Part shown: positions 35,302 through 43,907 of the stretch, in pieces
How the letters are laid out: every line of letters begins with the position of its first letter
How positions within the stretch are numbered: position 1 is the stretch's first letter
NCBI GenBank assembly: GCA_963727285.1
Contig: CAVSFF010000003.1
Coordinates: 62,001-126,000, forward strand
Reading direction: 5' to 3'
Length of the DNA: 64,000 bases
Source: CAITWD01 sp963727285
Lineage (GTDB): Bacteria; Actinomycetota; Thermoleophilia; Miltoncostaeales; Miltoncostaeaceae
Program-made: the position numbers and the translations under genes
Notes under the pieces: generated by a model
Told to the model about the DNA's origin: nothing
The model's database searches: none
What the model saw: only the letters and a program-made list of their open reading frames with translations

Positions 35302-36944
35302 ACCCGCGACTGCCGGATGCGCCGGATCAGCGCATTGGTCGAGCTGTCGTGGGCAAGATCCGGCTCATCGGGTTGGGTGATCTCATCGGCGATGGCCGTG
35401 GCGAGCTTCTTGCCGAGCTCGACTCCCCACTGATCGAACGCGTCGATTCCCCAGATCACGGACTGCACGAACACGCTGTGCTCATAGAGGGCGACGAGCG
35501 CGCCCAGGCTCGCCGGGGTCAGCCGGTCGGTAAAGATGACCGATGTCGGGCGATTGCCCGGCATCAGCTTGTGCGGGATCAGCGCCTCGTCGATCCCCTC
35601 GTCGCGAAGTTCCGATGCGCTGCGCCCGAACGCCAGCGCCTCGGCCTGGGCGACGAGATTCGCCAGGAGAAAGTCCTGATGGTCGCCGACGCGCCTGGTC
35701 GGTTCCAGGATGCCGATGAGGTCGGCCGGGACCACGGTCGTTCCCTGGTGCAGCAGCTGGTAGAAGCTGTGCTGCCCGTTCGTGCCGGGCTCTCCCCAGT
35801 AGATGGCACCGGTGTCGTAGTCGACCTGCTGCCCCGAGCGGGTCACGTGCTTCCCGTTGGACTCCATCGTCAGTTGCTGCAGGTAGGCCGGGAACCGGTT
35901 CAGGTGCTGGCTGTACGGAAGGACAGCTGTCGTGCCCGCACCGAGGAAATTGCGGTTCCACACGGCAAGGACCCCCATCAGCACCGGGAGGTTCTGCCCG
36001 GCGGGCGCCCGCCGGAAGTGCTCATCCATCGCATGGAAGCCGTCCAGCAGCTCGCCGAAGCGCTCCGGTCCAATGGCGATCATCGTCGCCAGGCCGATCG
36101 CCGAATCCATCGAGTAGCGCCCGCCGACCCAATCCCAGAACCCGAACATGTTCTCGGTGTCGATACCGAACGCCCGTACCCCGTCGGCATTCGTGGACAC
36201 GGCCACCACGTGTCGAGCCACGGCGGCCTCGTCTCCGAGGCCGTCCACAATCCAGCTGCGCGCGGTGTGGGCATTGGTCATCGTCTCGCGCGTGGTGAAG
36301 GTCTTCGACGACACGATGATGAGCGTCTCGGCGGGGTCGAGGTCCCGGGTCGCATCGAGGATCGCGTCGCCGTCGACGTTCGAGACGAATCGGAACCGCA
36401 TCTCCGGGTCCCGGTACGGCGCGAGCGCAGCGTCAACCATGACGGGCCCCAGATCGGATCCGCCGATGCCGATGTTGATCACGTTGCGCAATCGCTTGCC
36501 GCTGTGTCCCGTGTGTGATCCGGTGCGTACCGCCGTCGCGAAACGCCCCATCCGCTCAAGGACCTGGTGCACCTCGGCGACCACGTCGACGCCGTCGACG
36601 ATCAGGGTCTTCCCGCGGGGCATCCGCAATGCGACATGAAGGACCGACCGGTGCTCGGATGTGTTGATCCGGGCCCCGCTGAACATCGCCTCGCGGCGTT
36701 CGGGCACGCGGGACTGCTCCGAGAGCGCGACCAGGTCGTCAAGGATGGTGTCGGTGACCCGCTGTTTGGAGAAATCCAGTTCCAGGCCGGCGCCCGCGAC
36801 CCGCAGGCGCACACCGCGATCGGGATCCTCGGCAAACAGATCGCGAAGATGCCGCTCCCGGGCCGTCTCGGCGGCGGCCGACAGCGACCGCCAGGCGGGC
36901 AGATGGCGCGGACCGTCAGTCGGGGTCGCTGAGGATGAGGCCAT
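35298..36944 (-). CDS. pgi: Glucose-6-phosphate isomerase
   Basis: A 548-residue glycolytic isomerase. The sugar-phosphate site SKTFTTRETMTNA and NIGIGGSDLGP form the SIS-fold core, and the catalytic Glu is in LTMESNGKHV. GTNGQHSFYQLLHQGT with the His and WGVELGKKLA with the Lys are also visible. Start ATG 36944 was chosen because GGAG lies 8 nt upstream and TAGGCT marks a promoter further up. The frame is open for another 187 codons upstream, but that stretch lacks family similarity. Normal length. Confidence 0.95.
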   Translation of the reverse strand: MASSSATPTDGPRHLPAWRSLSAAAETARERHLRDLFAEDPDRGVRLRVAGAGLELDFSKQRVTDTILDDLVALSEQSRVPERREAMFSGARINTSEHRSVLHVALRMPRGKTLIVDGVDVVAEVHQVLERMGRFATAVRTGSHTGHSGKRLRNVINIGIGGSDLGPVMVDAALAPYRDPEMRFRFVSNVDGDAILDATRDLDPAETLIIVSSKTFTTRETMTNAHTARSWIVDGLGDEAAVARHVVAVSTNADGVRAFGIDTENMFGFWDWVGGRYSMDSAIGLATMIAIGPERFGELLDGFHAMDEHFRRAPAGQNLPVLMGVLAVWNRNFLGAGTTAVLPYSQHLNRFPAYLQQLTMESNGKHVTRSGQQVDYDTGAIYWGEPGTNGQHSFYQLLHQGTTVVPADLIGILEPTRRVGDHQDFLLANLVAQAEALAFGRSASELRDEGIDEALIPHKLMPGNRPTSVIFTDRLTPASLGALVALYEHSVFVQSVIWGIDAFDQWGVELGKKLATAIADEITQPDEPDLAHDSSTNALIRRIRQSRV

Positions 36945-37030
36945 GCGTGGGCTCCGGATCGTCGTCGGGTCACACCGTGTCTCACACAGCCTACGAGCGG
37001 CTGCGGCTGCGATGTCCGAAACACGCCCGC

Positions 37031-37036
37031 TAGGCT
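37031..37036 (+). promoter_or_regulatory. -10 element of the methyltransferase gene
   Basis: TAGGCT ends 7 nt before the ATG at 37044; leaderless type. Confidence 0.5.
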
Positions 37037-37043
37037 GCTGTGC

Positions 37044-37862
37044 ATGTCCGATGACCCGTCCAACGCCGAACATCCGCGCGAGAGTTTCGACCGCAGCGCA
37101 CACATCTACGACGATCACGTCGGGTTCAACCACGCGGGCGCACAGCGGCTGATCGGCGCCCTTCCGCCGCGCCGTTACCGGGATGTCCTCGACGTCGCCT
37201 GCGGCACCGGCTTCGCGACGATGCACCTGATCGACCGGTACCCGATCCGGTCCGTCACCGGCATCGACGCGTCGGCCGGCATGCTCGAGCAGTTCGCGCA
37301 GAAGCTGGCCCAGCGACCTGGCATCACCAGCTCGCTGCGGGTCGCCGACGTCCTGGACATGGGTGTCGCCCCCGGGACGATGGACCTGGTGTTGTGCACC
37401 ATGGCCCTTCACTGGTTCGACGATCGAAATGCGGCGATCGCGGCAATGGCGGCCACGCTGCGTCCCGGCGGCGTCCTGGGGCTCCTGGGGCCCGGCCCCG
37501 GCCACGACGCCCAGTTCGTCGCGCTCTCCCGCGGTGCCGACCCGCCGATCCTGCCCGAACTGGCGGACTCGATCGTCAGCAACGAGATCTACCCAGACGA
37601 GATGCGGGGGTATTTGCGCGCGACCGGGCTCCGGGAGCTTGATCTCTGGGTCGAGCGCCGCGAGCGCCGGGTCTCACCGGAGCAGTATCTCGACCGCATG
37701 CGGGCGGTGGGCTCGCACCTGTGGGCGCATCGCACCCCGGAGGACCGCGACCTCCAGCTGGGTCGGGCGGAGGCCGCCCTGCGTGCCGCCCAGACCGGCG
37801 GCGTCTTCATCTACGACTTCACCAAGCTCTTCGTCGTCGCCGAGGCGACGGGAGACGACTAG
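37044..37862 (+). CDS. SAM-dependent methyltransferase, class I
   Basis: A 272-residue Rossmann-fold methyltransferase. SAM motif I is LDVACGTGFATMHL (residues about 48-61), motif II GIDASAGMLEQF, and motif III DLVLCTMALHWFDD with LRPGGVLGLLGPG. The sequence resembles UbiE or small-molecule O/C-methyltransferases, but the C-terminal half (130-272) is not family specific, so no substrate is offered. No RBS; leaderless promoter. Its stop shares CTAG with dacB. Confidence 0.82.
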   Translation: MSDDPSNAEHPRESFDRSAHIYDDHVGFNHAGAQRLIGALPPRRYRDVLDVACGTGFATMHLIDRYPIRSVTGIDASAGMLEQFAQKLAQRPGITSSLRVADVLDMGVAPGTMDLVLCTMALHWFDDRNAAIAAMAATLRPGGVLGLLGPGPGHDAQFVALSRGADPPILPELADSIVSNEIYPDEMRGYLRATGLRELDLWVERRERRVSPEQYLDRMRAVGSHLWAHRTPEDRDLQLGRAEAALRAAQTGGVFIYDFTKLFVVAEATGDD

Positions 37863-39283
37863 CCGGCGACGCCACCAGCCAAACGGGTGACGACCGCATC
37901 TTGAAAGGTGTGCGCCGCAGCGATGTCTTTCGCCTTCAGTCCGTTGCAGAGGATCACGAAGGTGTAGGTCTTGCCGTTGCGGGCGTGCACGACCCCGGTC
38001 AGCGACGACACGTCGTTGAGGGTGCCGGTTTTGGCGCGCACGCGACCCGCCAGGCCACCCAGACGATGGCGAAGCGTGCCCTGACCGGGAGCCGGCAACG
38101 ACGCCAGCAGCGGTCCGCCCCATGACGGGGCGCGCTGCGCATCGAGCATGAGCCATGCCAGCGACAACGACGTCTCGCGATCGGCGCGCGCGAGTCCCGA
38201 CCCGTCCGCGATGTAGTCACCGGCGCGTGAGACGCCCAGCAGGCGCCCCATATCCGCCCTGACGCGAAGGAGTCCGCGGGCGGAGGTTCCGGGCGATACC
38301 GAGCCCGCACCGATGGTCTTGACGAGCTGCTCCGCGATGAAGTCGTCGCTCGGCACGTTCATGACCCGCACGATTGTGCGAAGTGGCGGTGAAGTAACCG
38401 CGGCCAGCACGCGGTGCACCCGCGGGACCGGGCCGTATCCGACCCGCGCGCCGGGCGCAGACGTGACGTGTGTGGAGTGCAACGCGGTGCGAAGCCGCTG
38501 CGCGGTGGCGAGGACGGGGTTCGCCACGACCGCGCGCTGGAGGTCGCCGGCGAAGTCCTCGTTCGATGCCGCCCCGGACAGGGGCTGGATCGAACCGATG
38601 TCGGCGGTGGTCCAATCCGGCGGGAACTCATCGGCGTCGAACACGTTGCCGTTCACCCGGAGCGCCCCGGTGACGTGGGTGACGGCGGAGTGGGCCACGC
38701 TCGCACGGTGGAGACGGCTGGTCAGGACATTGATCGTGTCACCGGTGGTCCCGAGGTACCGGTGGGAGTACGCCGTCGTCGCAAACAGGGGGTCTCCGGA
38801 TCCGACCAATGTCACCGAGGCGCTGAGAGTCCCATGCGCGATGGCCGACGCCGCCGGGGCGACCAGCGTCGTCGTGTAGCGGAACTCCGGCCCGAGGGTC
38901 AGCAACGCGCCGGCGCTGGTGATCAGCTTCTGGTTTGAGGCGGGAAGCAGGGCCGTGAACTGGTTGCGGGAGGCCACCGGTACGGGGCAGGTGGTCGTCG
39001 TGGCCGATGTCCGCCACACGGTGACCCCGGTCGCCGGGTGCTTTGCCGACCATAAGCCGATGATCGACGCAAGAACCGGATCGGAGACCGTTGCCGTCGC
39101 GTGGGCGCACGGGCGCGGGATCACACGGGCCCGGCGCACAAGTGCGGGGTGCTGCGCGACCGCTTCGGCCTGTGCGGTGTACCCGGAGTCGGCGCGGTGA
39201 CCCACCACGTACCACACCCCAGCGCCGACACCCGCGGTGGCGGCAACCAAGACGGCGGCGCTGGCGAGCTGCCGGCGGGTCAT
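37859..39283 (-). CDS. dacB: D-alanyl-D-alanine carboxypeptidase/endopeptidase, PBP4 type
   Basis: A 474-residue S13 penicillin-binding protein. The N-terminus has one membrane anchor or signal (residues 6-27). The catalytic SxxK motif is SNQK at about 116-119 and KTG is in AKTGTLN near the end. The second motif, normally SDN in PBP4, reads SDD in VPSDDFIAEQL, a change at a conserved position. It trims peptidoglycan pentapeptides or cuts cross-links outside the membrane. It lies 28 nt after an L,D-transpeptidase gene on the same strand, so the pair is probably an operon for wall remodelling. Confidence 0.85.
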   Translation of the reverse strand: MTRRQLASAAVLVAATAGVGAGVWYVVGHRADSGYTAQAEAVAQHPALVRRARVIPRPCAHATATVSDPVLASIIGLWSAKHPATGVTVWRTSATTTTCPVPVASRNQFTALLPASNQKLITSAGALLTLGPEFRYTTTLVAPAASAIAHGTLSASVTLVGSGDPLFATTAYSHRYLGTTGDTINVLTSRLHRASVAHSAVTHVTGALRVNGNVFDADEFPPDWTTADIGSIQPLSGAASNEDFAGDLQRAVVANPVLATAQRLRTALHSTHVTSAPGARVGYGPVPRVHRVLAAVTSPPLRTIVRVMNVPSDDFIAEQLVKTIGAGSVSPGTSARGLLRVRADMGRLLGVSRAGDYIADGSGLARADRETSLSLAWLMLDAQRAPSWGGPLLASLPAPGQGTLRHRLGGLAGRVRAKTGTLNDVSSLTGVVHARNGKTYTFVILCNGLKAKDIAAAHTFQDAVVTRLAGGVAG

Positions 39284-39311
39284 GGTGCGGGGCTGTCGGA
39301 ACGTGCGGGCA

Positions 39312-40928
39312 TCACTCCACGTCGACCAGCGTGCCGAGCGGCGTCCACGGCCACACTGCGCCTGCGGTGGCGTAGGGCATCTCGACGCATCCGAGGCTCT
39401 GGGGATAGCCGTACGAGCCGCGAAGGAATCCGTGCAGCGCATCGCCGCCGTGGAAGTAGCTGATCCACGGGATACCCGGATCGTGATACTTGGTGCCGTC
39501 AGGGTTGGTTCCGCTCATCGTGCCGGACTTCTCGCGCAGGTACACCGGGTAGACCCCTGAGGCCGTCGGTGAGGCCGCAATTCCGGTGTTCACCAGCGGG
39601 GTCATCAGCACCTTGCCGTTGTGCCAGAGCGCCAGACGCTGCGGGAGGTTCTTGTTCACCGACACGAACGTGTATCCGAAGCTGTTGCGCTGGTGCGCAA
39701 GCGTCGCCTGGATCAGCGCTTGCCAGGTCCGGGGACCGAGGGCGCCGTCGGTGGTCATGCCATGCTGGTCCTCGAACGCCATCAGGGCGCCATGCACGAC
39801 TACGGCGGGGTTCGTGGTCCACGTGGTCCGCAGCAATTTCGGGGTTGACGCCCAGCGCCAGGTGTATCGGCCCGACGGCGGGGCAAAGACGGCTTCGACC
39901 TGGGCCTGCTGTGTGCTCGCCACCGGTGTGCTCTCGGCGAAGGCCACCGGGAGGTACCCGAGTTCGGCGAGCAATTGCTGGGCGCGAAGCGGCGACGCCT
40001 GTGCCACCGTCCACGTCACGGACCGGGTCGGAGCCCCGGCGAGCTCGGTCCCGGCCGGAAGCGTCACGGTCACGTGGCTGTCCGGGGCAAAGCCGGCACC
40101 GGCGGGCGTGAAGGCGACGGTATGCGGGTTGACCGTGTGCCAGCGACCGCCGACGTGCTGGCTGATCTGGGCATGCAGCGCGCCGGGCACCTGCGCGACG
40201 GGTCGGGAATAGGTCAGCACGAGCGGGGTGTAGGGGGTGATCGGTGCGCCCGAGGTCGGTGACCCCAAGACCTGGGTCTTGGCGGCGGGCGCAAACCACG
40301 CGACCAGTACGGCCGGCGGCAGGGTTTCCCAGGCCCGCGGGACGGCGGCGATCTGTGCCGTGCCGTTGGTCGCGGCGTGCGGGACGTGAATGGCGGCGAC
40401 CCCGCTGTGGTGCACGGACGTCGTCTGGACACCACCCGAGGTGACCGCCGTCCGCGCCACCGGCGTGTCGAAGCTGACGAGCACTGCCTGACCCGTCGGC
40501 ACGGTCTGGACCGCGGGGCTCACCACCGTCGCGCGCGGCGTGATGATGGTCTGGGTCACGGTCTTCGTCGCGCCGAACACCCAACTCGCCGGGGCCGAAT
40601 AGTGGACGGTCGCCTGGACCGTGATCGGCGCTCCTGGAGCCAGCGGATGAACGGGGGTGACCGATGCGCCGCGTTGGGTCAAGGCGACGACGTTGCCGTG
40701 CGCGTCGACGGCACTAATCGACGACACGCTCGTTCCCGGCGGCAGGCTGACGTCAGCCAATGCCTGGCTGCCGGCGTCGACGGCGACCTGGGATTCCCAA
40801 TACGCGGCTCCGCCCGCAGCCAGCGCGAGCACGATGACCCCGGCTCCGGCCACGAACGGCCACTTGCGCCGGCGGCGCGGGGACGGTGCGGATGCGTCTG
40901 GGGACGGGGAAGAGGTCAGGTCGGTCAC
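39312..40928 (-). CDS. L,D-transpeptidase with Ig-like domains and a peptidoglycan-binding motif
   Basis: A 538-residue exported wall enzyme. A basic N-terminus leads to one membrane helix (residues about 24-44), then two Ig-like domains (about 50-340), a PG-binding-type helix segment (AFEDQHGMTTDGALGPRTW) and a C-terminal YkuD domain. The active site is HGGDALHGFLRG plus SLGCVEM with the nucleophile Cys near residue 514; the usual His before GC is Leu and the usual Arg or Asn after it is Glu. The architecture is close to mycobacterial LdtMt enzymes that make 3-3 cross-links. Start GTG 40928 follows from the basic N-terminus. Likely co-transcribed with dacB. Confidence 0.83.
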   Translation of the reverse strand: MTDLTSSPSPDASAPSPRRRRKWPFVAGAGVIVLALAAGGAAYWESQVAVDAGSQALADVSLPPGTSVSSISAVDAHGNVVALTQRGASVTPVHPLAPGAPITVQATVHYSAPASWVFGATKTVTQTIITPRATVVSPAVQTVPTGQAVLVSFDTPVARTAVTSGGVQTTSVHHSGVAAIHVPHAATNGTAQIAAVPRAWETLPPAVLVAWFAPAAKTQVLGSPTSGAPITPYTPLVLTYSRPVAQVPGALHAQISQHVGGRWHTVNPHTVAFTPAGAGFAPDSHVTVTLPAGTELAGAPTRSVTWTVAQASPLRAQQLLAELGYLPVAFAESTPVASTQQAQVEAVFAPPSGRYTWRWASTPKLLRTTWTTNPAVVVHGALMAFEDQHGMTTDGALGPRTWQALIQATLAHQRNSFGYTFVSVNKNLPQRLALWHNGKVLMTPLVNTGIAASPTASGVYPVYLREKSGTMSGTNPDGTKYHDPGIPWISYFHGGDALHGFLRGSYGYPQSLGCVEMPYATAGAVWPWTPLGTLVDVE

Positions 40929-41130
40929 GTGCAATTCCGTTGGCGCGGGGCCGGCAGGCCATGGTGGGGATGTGCCATAGGATAGGCCCTGCGTCCACGG
41001 GAAAGCCCGTTGCGGGCATCTCTGAACGCAATCTTGAGCACAAGGCTCGTTTCGACACGCCCCGGTACGACCCTTTCGGGCGCGTCCGACGGTGTCCGGG
41101 CGGTTGTCGCCATGTCTTCTGCATCGGCGC

Positions 41131-41136
41131 AGTAGT
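41131..41136 (+). promoter_or_regulatory. -10 element upstream of 41145
   Basis: TAGTGT ends 8 nt before the ATG; leaderless type. The rest of the 216-bp divergent region to 40929 holds the Ldt promoter (minus-strand TATCCT near 40979-40984) and nothing else I recognise. Confidence 0.45.
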
Positions 41137-41144
41137 GTGCCGAC

Positions 41145-41852
41145 ATGACCACCGCCGAGCCGCTGGCCGAGCGTCTTGTCACCTATTTGGGTGGAGAACG
41201 CGCGGCCCTCGAAACGATCATGGCCCAGGAGAGTTCCCGGGCGCTTCACCAGGAGTTTCTGCTCGCCGAGAGCGGCACTCTCCCGGATCGCGCGGCCCGC
41301 CTCGAGCGCATCCGGGCCGTCGGGGCGCGGGCATGGCTCCGGCATCTGGCCGCCGCACTCCAGGCCGAATGGTCGGCCGCGCCCGCGGGCCTCCAAGCCG
41401 CCCTCGAGATGCATGTGGCCCGGGGCGGTGATCGGCTCGAAGCGCTGGAGCTCGAAGAGGCCGCCGCGCTCGAGCGCGAAGGCATCTCCGGAGACGCCGA
41501 CGCCGACCAGCGACGGGTCACCCTCGGCGCCTACGCGCGCCTGTTCGCCGAGGGCGTCGGCGATATCGCGGAGCCGGACGGTCGCTCCGGTCCGGAATTC
41601 GGGCGGGAGATCACGGCGATCATGCGCCGCGAGGCATCTCACCGCAGGGCCGTCGAGAAGGCGGCCTTCGAGGCATGGTCGGGGAATCCCATGGAAGGCG
41701 TGCTGGAGCAGGCACGGACCACGGCCGCACCGCCCGAACCCGACATCATCCGCATTCTCGAGGCAGCAGGCGTGTGGTCGTACGTCCAGGTCCTGTGTCT
41801 TGCGCTGGGCGAAGCGTTGACGCCCGGCGAGGGTCCGGCGACCGGTACGTGA
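41145..41852 (+). CDS. Helical protein of unknown function, 235 aa
   Basis: Predicted almost entirely alpha-helical, rich in Ala, Glu and Arg, with no signal peptide, membrane helix or catalytic motif that I recognise. Conserved-looking stretches are LAERLVTYLGGERAALE at the start, LERIRAVGARAWLRHLAAAL and DRLEALELEEAAALE. Its stop overlaps a GTG and it lies 29 nt upstream of the likely start of the MBL-fold gene, so the two are probably co-expressed. No function is offered. Confidence 0.65.
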   Translation: MTTAEPLAERLVTYLGGERAALETIMAQESSRALHQEFLLAESGTLPDRAARLERIRAVGARAWLRHLAAALQAEWSAAPAGLQAALEMHVARGGDRLEALELEEAAALEREGISGDADADQRRVTLGAYARLFAEGVGDIAEPDGRSGPEFGREITAIMRREASHRRAVEKAAFEAWSGNPMEGVLEQARTTAAPPEPDIIRILEAAGVWSYVQVLCLALGEALTPGEGPATGT

Positions 41853-41881
41853 CCGACCCGGCCGCGTCTCCCGGAGACGCC

Positions 41882-42493
41882 ATGACGGTCATCGACGTGG
41901 TACCCGGGATCGCCTTCGGGTGGATCGCGCCGACCCCGCCGATCATGCAGCGCGCCTCGCATGCGATCGCCGCCGACGGGAAGGTGTGGGTGGTCGATGC
42001 CGTGTACGACGAGGCCATGCTGGCTCGCATCCGGGAGCTCGGCACCCCCGCCGGGGTCGTCCAACAGCTCGACCGGCATCCGCGTGACTGCGCCCGCGTC
42101 GCCGAGGCGCTGGGCGTGCCGTTACACGTGCTGCCCGCGCGGGCCCCGGGGGACGCACCGTTCGAGGTCATCCCCGTCGTCACGTCGCGGCTTGCGCGAT
42201 GGCATGAGATCGCCCTCTGGTTTCCCGACGTCGGCGTACTGAGCATCGCGGAGGCCGTCGGTGGCGCCCCGTACTTCTGCGCACCCGGTGACGCGATGGG
42301 TCCGCACCCGCTATTGCGGATGTTTGCGCCGCCCCGTCGCCTGGCGGATATCGGGTGCGACCACGTCCTGTTCGGGCACGGCCCGGGCGTGCACGGCCCC
42401 GACACCGCGCACCAGCTCGCCGAAGCCATTCGCGTATCGCGGCGCGCGACGCCGCGGTGGTTACTCGGCCTGGCAGGCGTCGGGCGCAGCTAG
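41882..42493 (+). CDS. Metallo-beta-lactamase-fold-like protein, degenerate
   Basis: A 203-residue protein with the outline of the MBL fold: QQLDRHPRDCARVAEALGVPLHV in place of the HxHxDH region (given by its core, LDRHPRDCARV), GVLSIAEAVGGAP and CDHVLFGHGPGVHGPD with the late His. The canonical HxHxDH metal site is reduced to a single RHPRD, so catalysis is doubtful. ATG 41882 is preferred, with GGAGA upstream; GTG 41849, overlapping the previous stop, is the alternative and would add 11 residues. Function unknown. Confidence 0.65.
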   Translation: MTVIDVVPGIAFGWIAPTPPIMQRASHAIAADGKVWVVDAVYDEAMLARIRELGTPAGVVQQLDRHPRDCARVAEALGVPLHVLPARAPGDAPFEVIPVVTSRLARWHEIALWFPDVGVLSIAEAVGGAPYFCAPGDAMGPHPLLRMFAPPRRLADIGCDHVLFGHGPGVHGPDTAHQLAEAIRVSRRATPRWLLGLAGVGRS

Positions 42494-42556
42494 TCGGGCG
42501 ACCCGGCATGGACGCGGCGGCGCTGCCCCGCAAGGGGCGGCCGGCGCCAGGTGCCG

Positions 42557-43045
42557 CTAGGGGGCGGTGCCCTCCAGCCGGCTTGGGATCGATGCGTGTT
42601 GCAGCGCGCACCGCCCGGTTCCCGCGCAGACCTCGCACTCGTCGGCGTCGCCGGCGACATGCGCCAGGCAGTGGGCGACCCGGGACTCCACGACGCGGGC
42701 CATCAGGGGATGCAGCCCCAACGGGGCGGCCACAAGGAACGGCACGCCGGGATGGCGCTCGGCCGCCTCGGCTGTGAGGGCAGGGATGTCCTGGTTCCAG
42801 TGACGCCCCGGCAGGAGGAAGTACGGACTGACGACCACCAACTGCGCGCCGCGCGCGACGCATCGGTCAAATGCGGTGGTGATCGAGGGCTCGGCCAGCT
42901 CCATGTGGGCCGGCTCAACGATGTCGTAGGGCACGGCCTCGGCCACCATGCCGGCCATCACTTCGAGCATTTCGTTCGAGGCCGACCGCCGCGATCCGTG
43001 GTCGACGACGATCAGTCCGATGCGCGGGGTCTCTGGGACAGTCAT
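42557..43045 (-). CDS. CbiX-type small chelatase with Cys-rich C-terminal tail
   Basis: A 162-residue sirohydrochlorin chelatase-like protein. GLIVVDHGSRRSASNEML holds the metal-site His early on, followed by AHMELAEPSITTAFDRCVARGAQ (core MELAEPSI) and VVVSPYFLLPGRH with the second His. Single-domain CbiX proteins insert cobalt or iron into sirohydrochlorin. The last 35 residues add Cys-rich VAHCLAH and ECEVCAGTGRCAL, which could hold an Fe-S cluster. ATG 43045 is chosen because TACGAT ends 7 nt upstream on the minus strand; 43054 is the alternative. Confidence 0.78.
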   Translation of the reverse strand: MTVPETPRIGLIVVDHGSRRSASNEMLEVMAGMVAEAVPYDIVEPAHMELAEPSITTAFDRCVARGAQLVVVSPYFLLPGRHWNQDIPALTAEAAERHPGVPFLVAAPLGLHPLMARVVESRVAHCLAHVAGDADECEVCAGTGRCALQHASIPSRLEGTAP

Positions 43046-43052
43046 GAGGGCC

Positions 43053-43058
43053 ATCGTA
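43053..43058 (-). promoter_or_regulatory. -10 element of the CbiX gene
   Basis: TACGAT on the minus strand, 7 nt before the ATG at 43045; leaderless type. Confidence 0.45.
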
Positions 43059-43115
43059 CCCCCGTCCCCACGCCCATGCGGCGGGGATCGGTGACCGCCT
43101 GGCACCGAGCAGGCG

Positions 43116-43907
43116 GTGTACCATCGTCCCGAGAGCGGATGCGACAAGGGACGACCGATCGACCTCGACAGCACCCCGTATGAGCTCAGCAGCCTGGTCG
43201 ATCTGATCGAGATGCTGATGGACGGCTGGCAGATCGCCCACCTGCGGTATGCCGATCACTGCGACGTCCCCGGGGGCCCGGTCTCGCCAGCGGCGTTTAT
43301 CGCCCTTGAACGATCCGACCAGGCGGCCTGGATCGTGATCATGGATGACGGCCGCAGCCTCTCGCACACGAGTCTGATCGCACTGTTCCGCGATCATCCC
43401 AACGTCTGGAAGCACCGGTCCGGCGCGCACATCGATCGTGCGATGCCGGCACCGGACACCCCTCCGGTCCCGGCCGAGGAGTGGGGACCCAATCCCGCCG
43501 CATTCCCCGGCGAACTCGACCTGTCGCCCGGCGGGCTGCGAGGGGTCGTCTGCGTCAACCAATCTCAGGCGATCGACGGCGTCACCGTCGCGATCACGAG
43601 CCTCGAGAGGTTTGCCCACGGGGCCCGTGCGCACTACCTGTGCCACGCGCCCGGTCGACGGTTCCGCGAACAGGCCGGCGCTCTCGATGCAATCGCGGTC
43701 GACGACGCGGCGCGCCTGTACCGGGTCGCGTCGCTGGCCCAGCACCAGCGCGGGAACCGTATCGAAGGCGCCCTTGCCCTCGTGCCGGCGATTCCGCACG
43801 ACGCCCGTACCCTCACGATCACGATCGGCAACCTCGGTCCGAGCACCAACGGACAGCCGCACCCGGGTCCGTGGGTGTTCCCGATCGGACTCGACGCGAC
43901 GTCATGA
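43116..43907 (+). CDS. Unknown protein upstream of dgt, start unresolved
   Basis: Up to 263 residues. The first half has an acidic helical segment (LVDLIEMLMDGWQIAHLRY) and mixed alpha-beta pattern; the second half (about 135-263) looks like a beta sandwich ending TLTITIGNLGPST. No family recognised. The GTG at 43116 overlaps a TACCAT hexamer (43119-43124) that looks like a -10, so the true start is probably downstream; an AAGGGA lies at about 43146 but no standard start codon follows in frame. A frame error near the 5' end is possible, given how common such breaks are here. Its stop overlaps the dgt ATG. Confidence 0.6.
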   Translation: MYHRPESGCDKGRPIDLDSTPYELSSLVDLIEMLMDGWQIAHLRYADHCDVPGGPVSPAAFIALERSDQAAWIVIMDDGRSLSHTSLIALFRDHPNVWKHRSGAHIDRAMPAPDTPPVPAEEWGPNPAAFPGELDLSPGGLRGVVCVNQSQAIDGVTVAITSLERFAHGARAHYLCHAPGRRFREQAGALDAIAVDDAARLYRVASLAQHQRGNRIEGALALVPAIPHDARTLTITIGNLGPSTNGQPHPGPWVFPIGLDATS

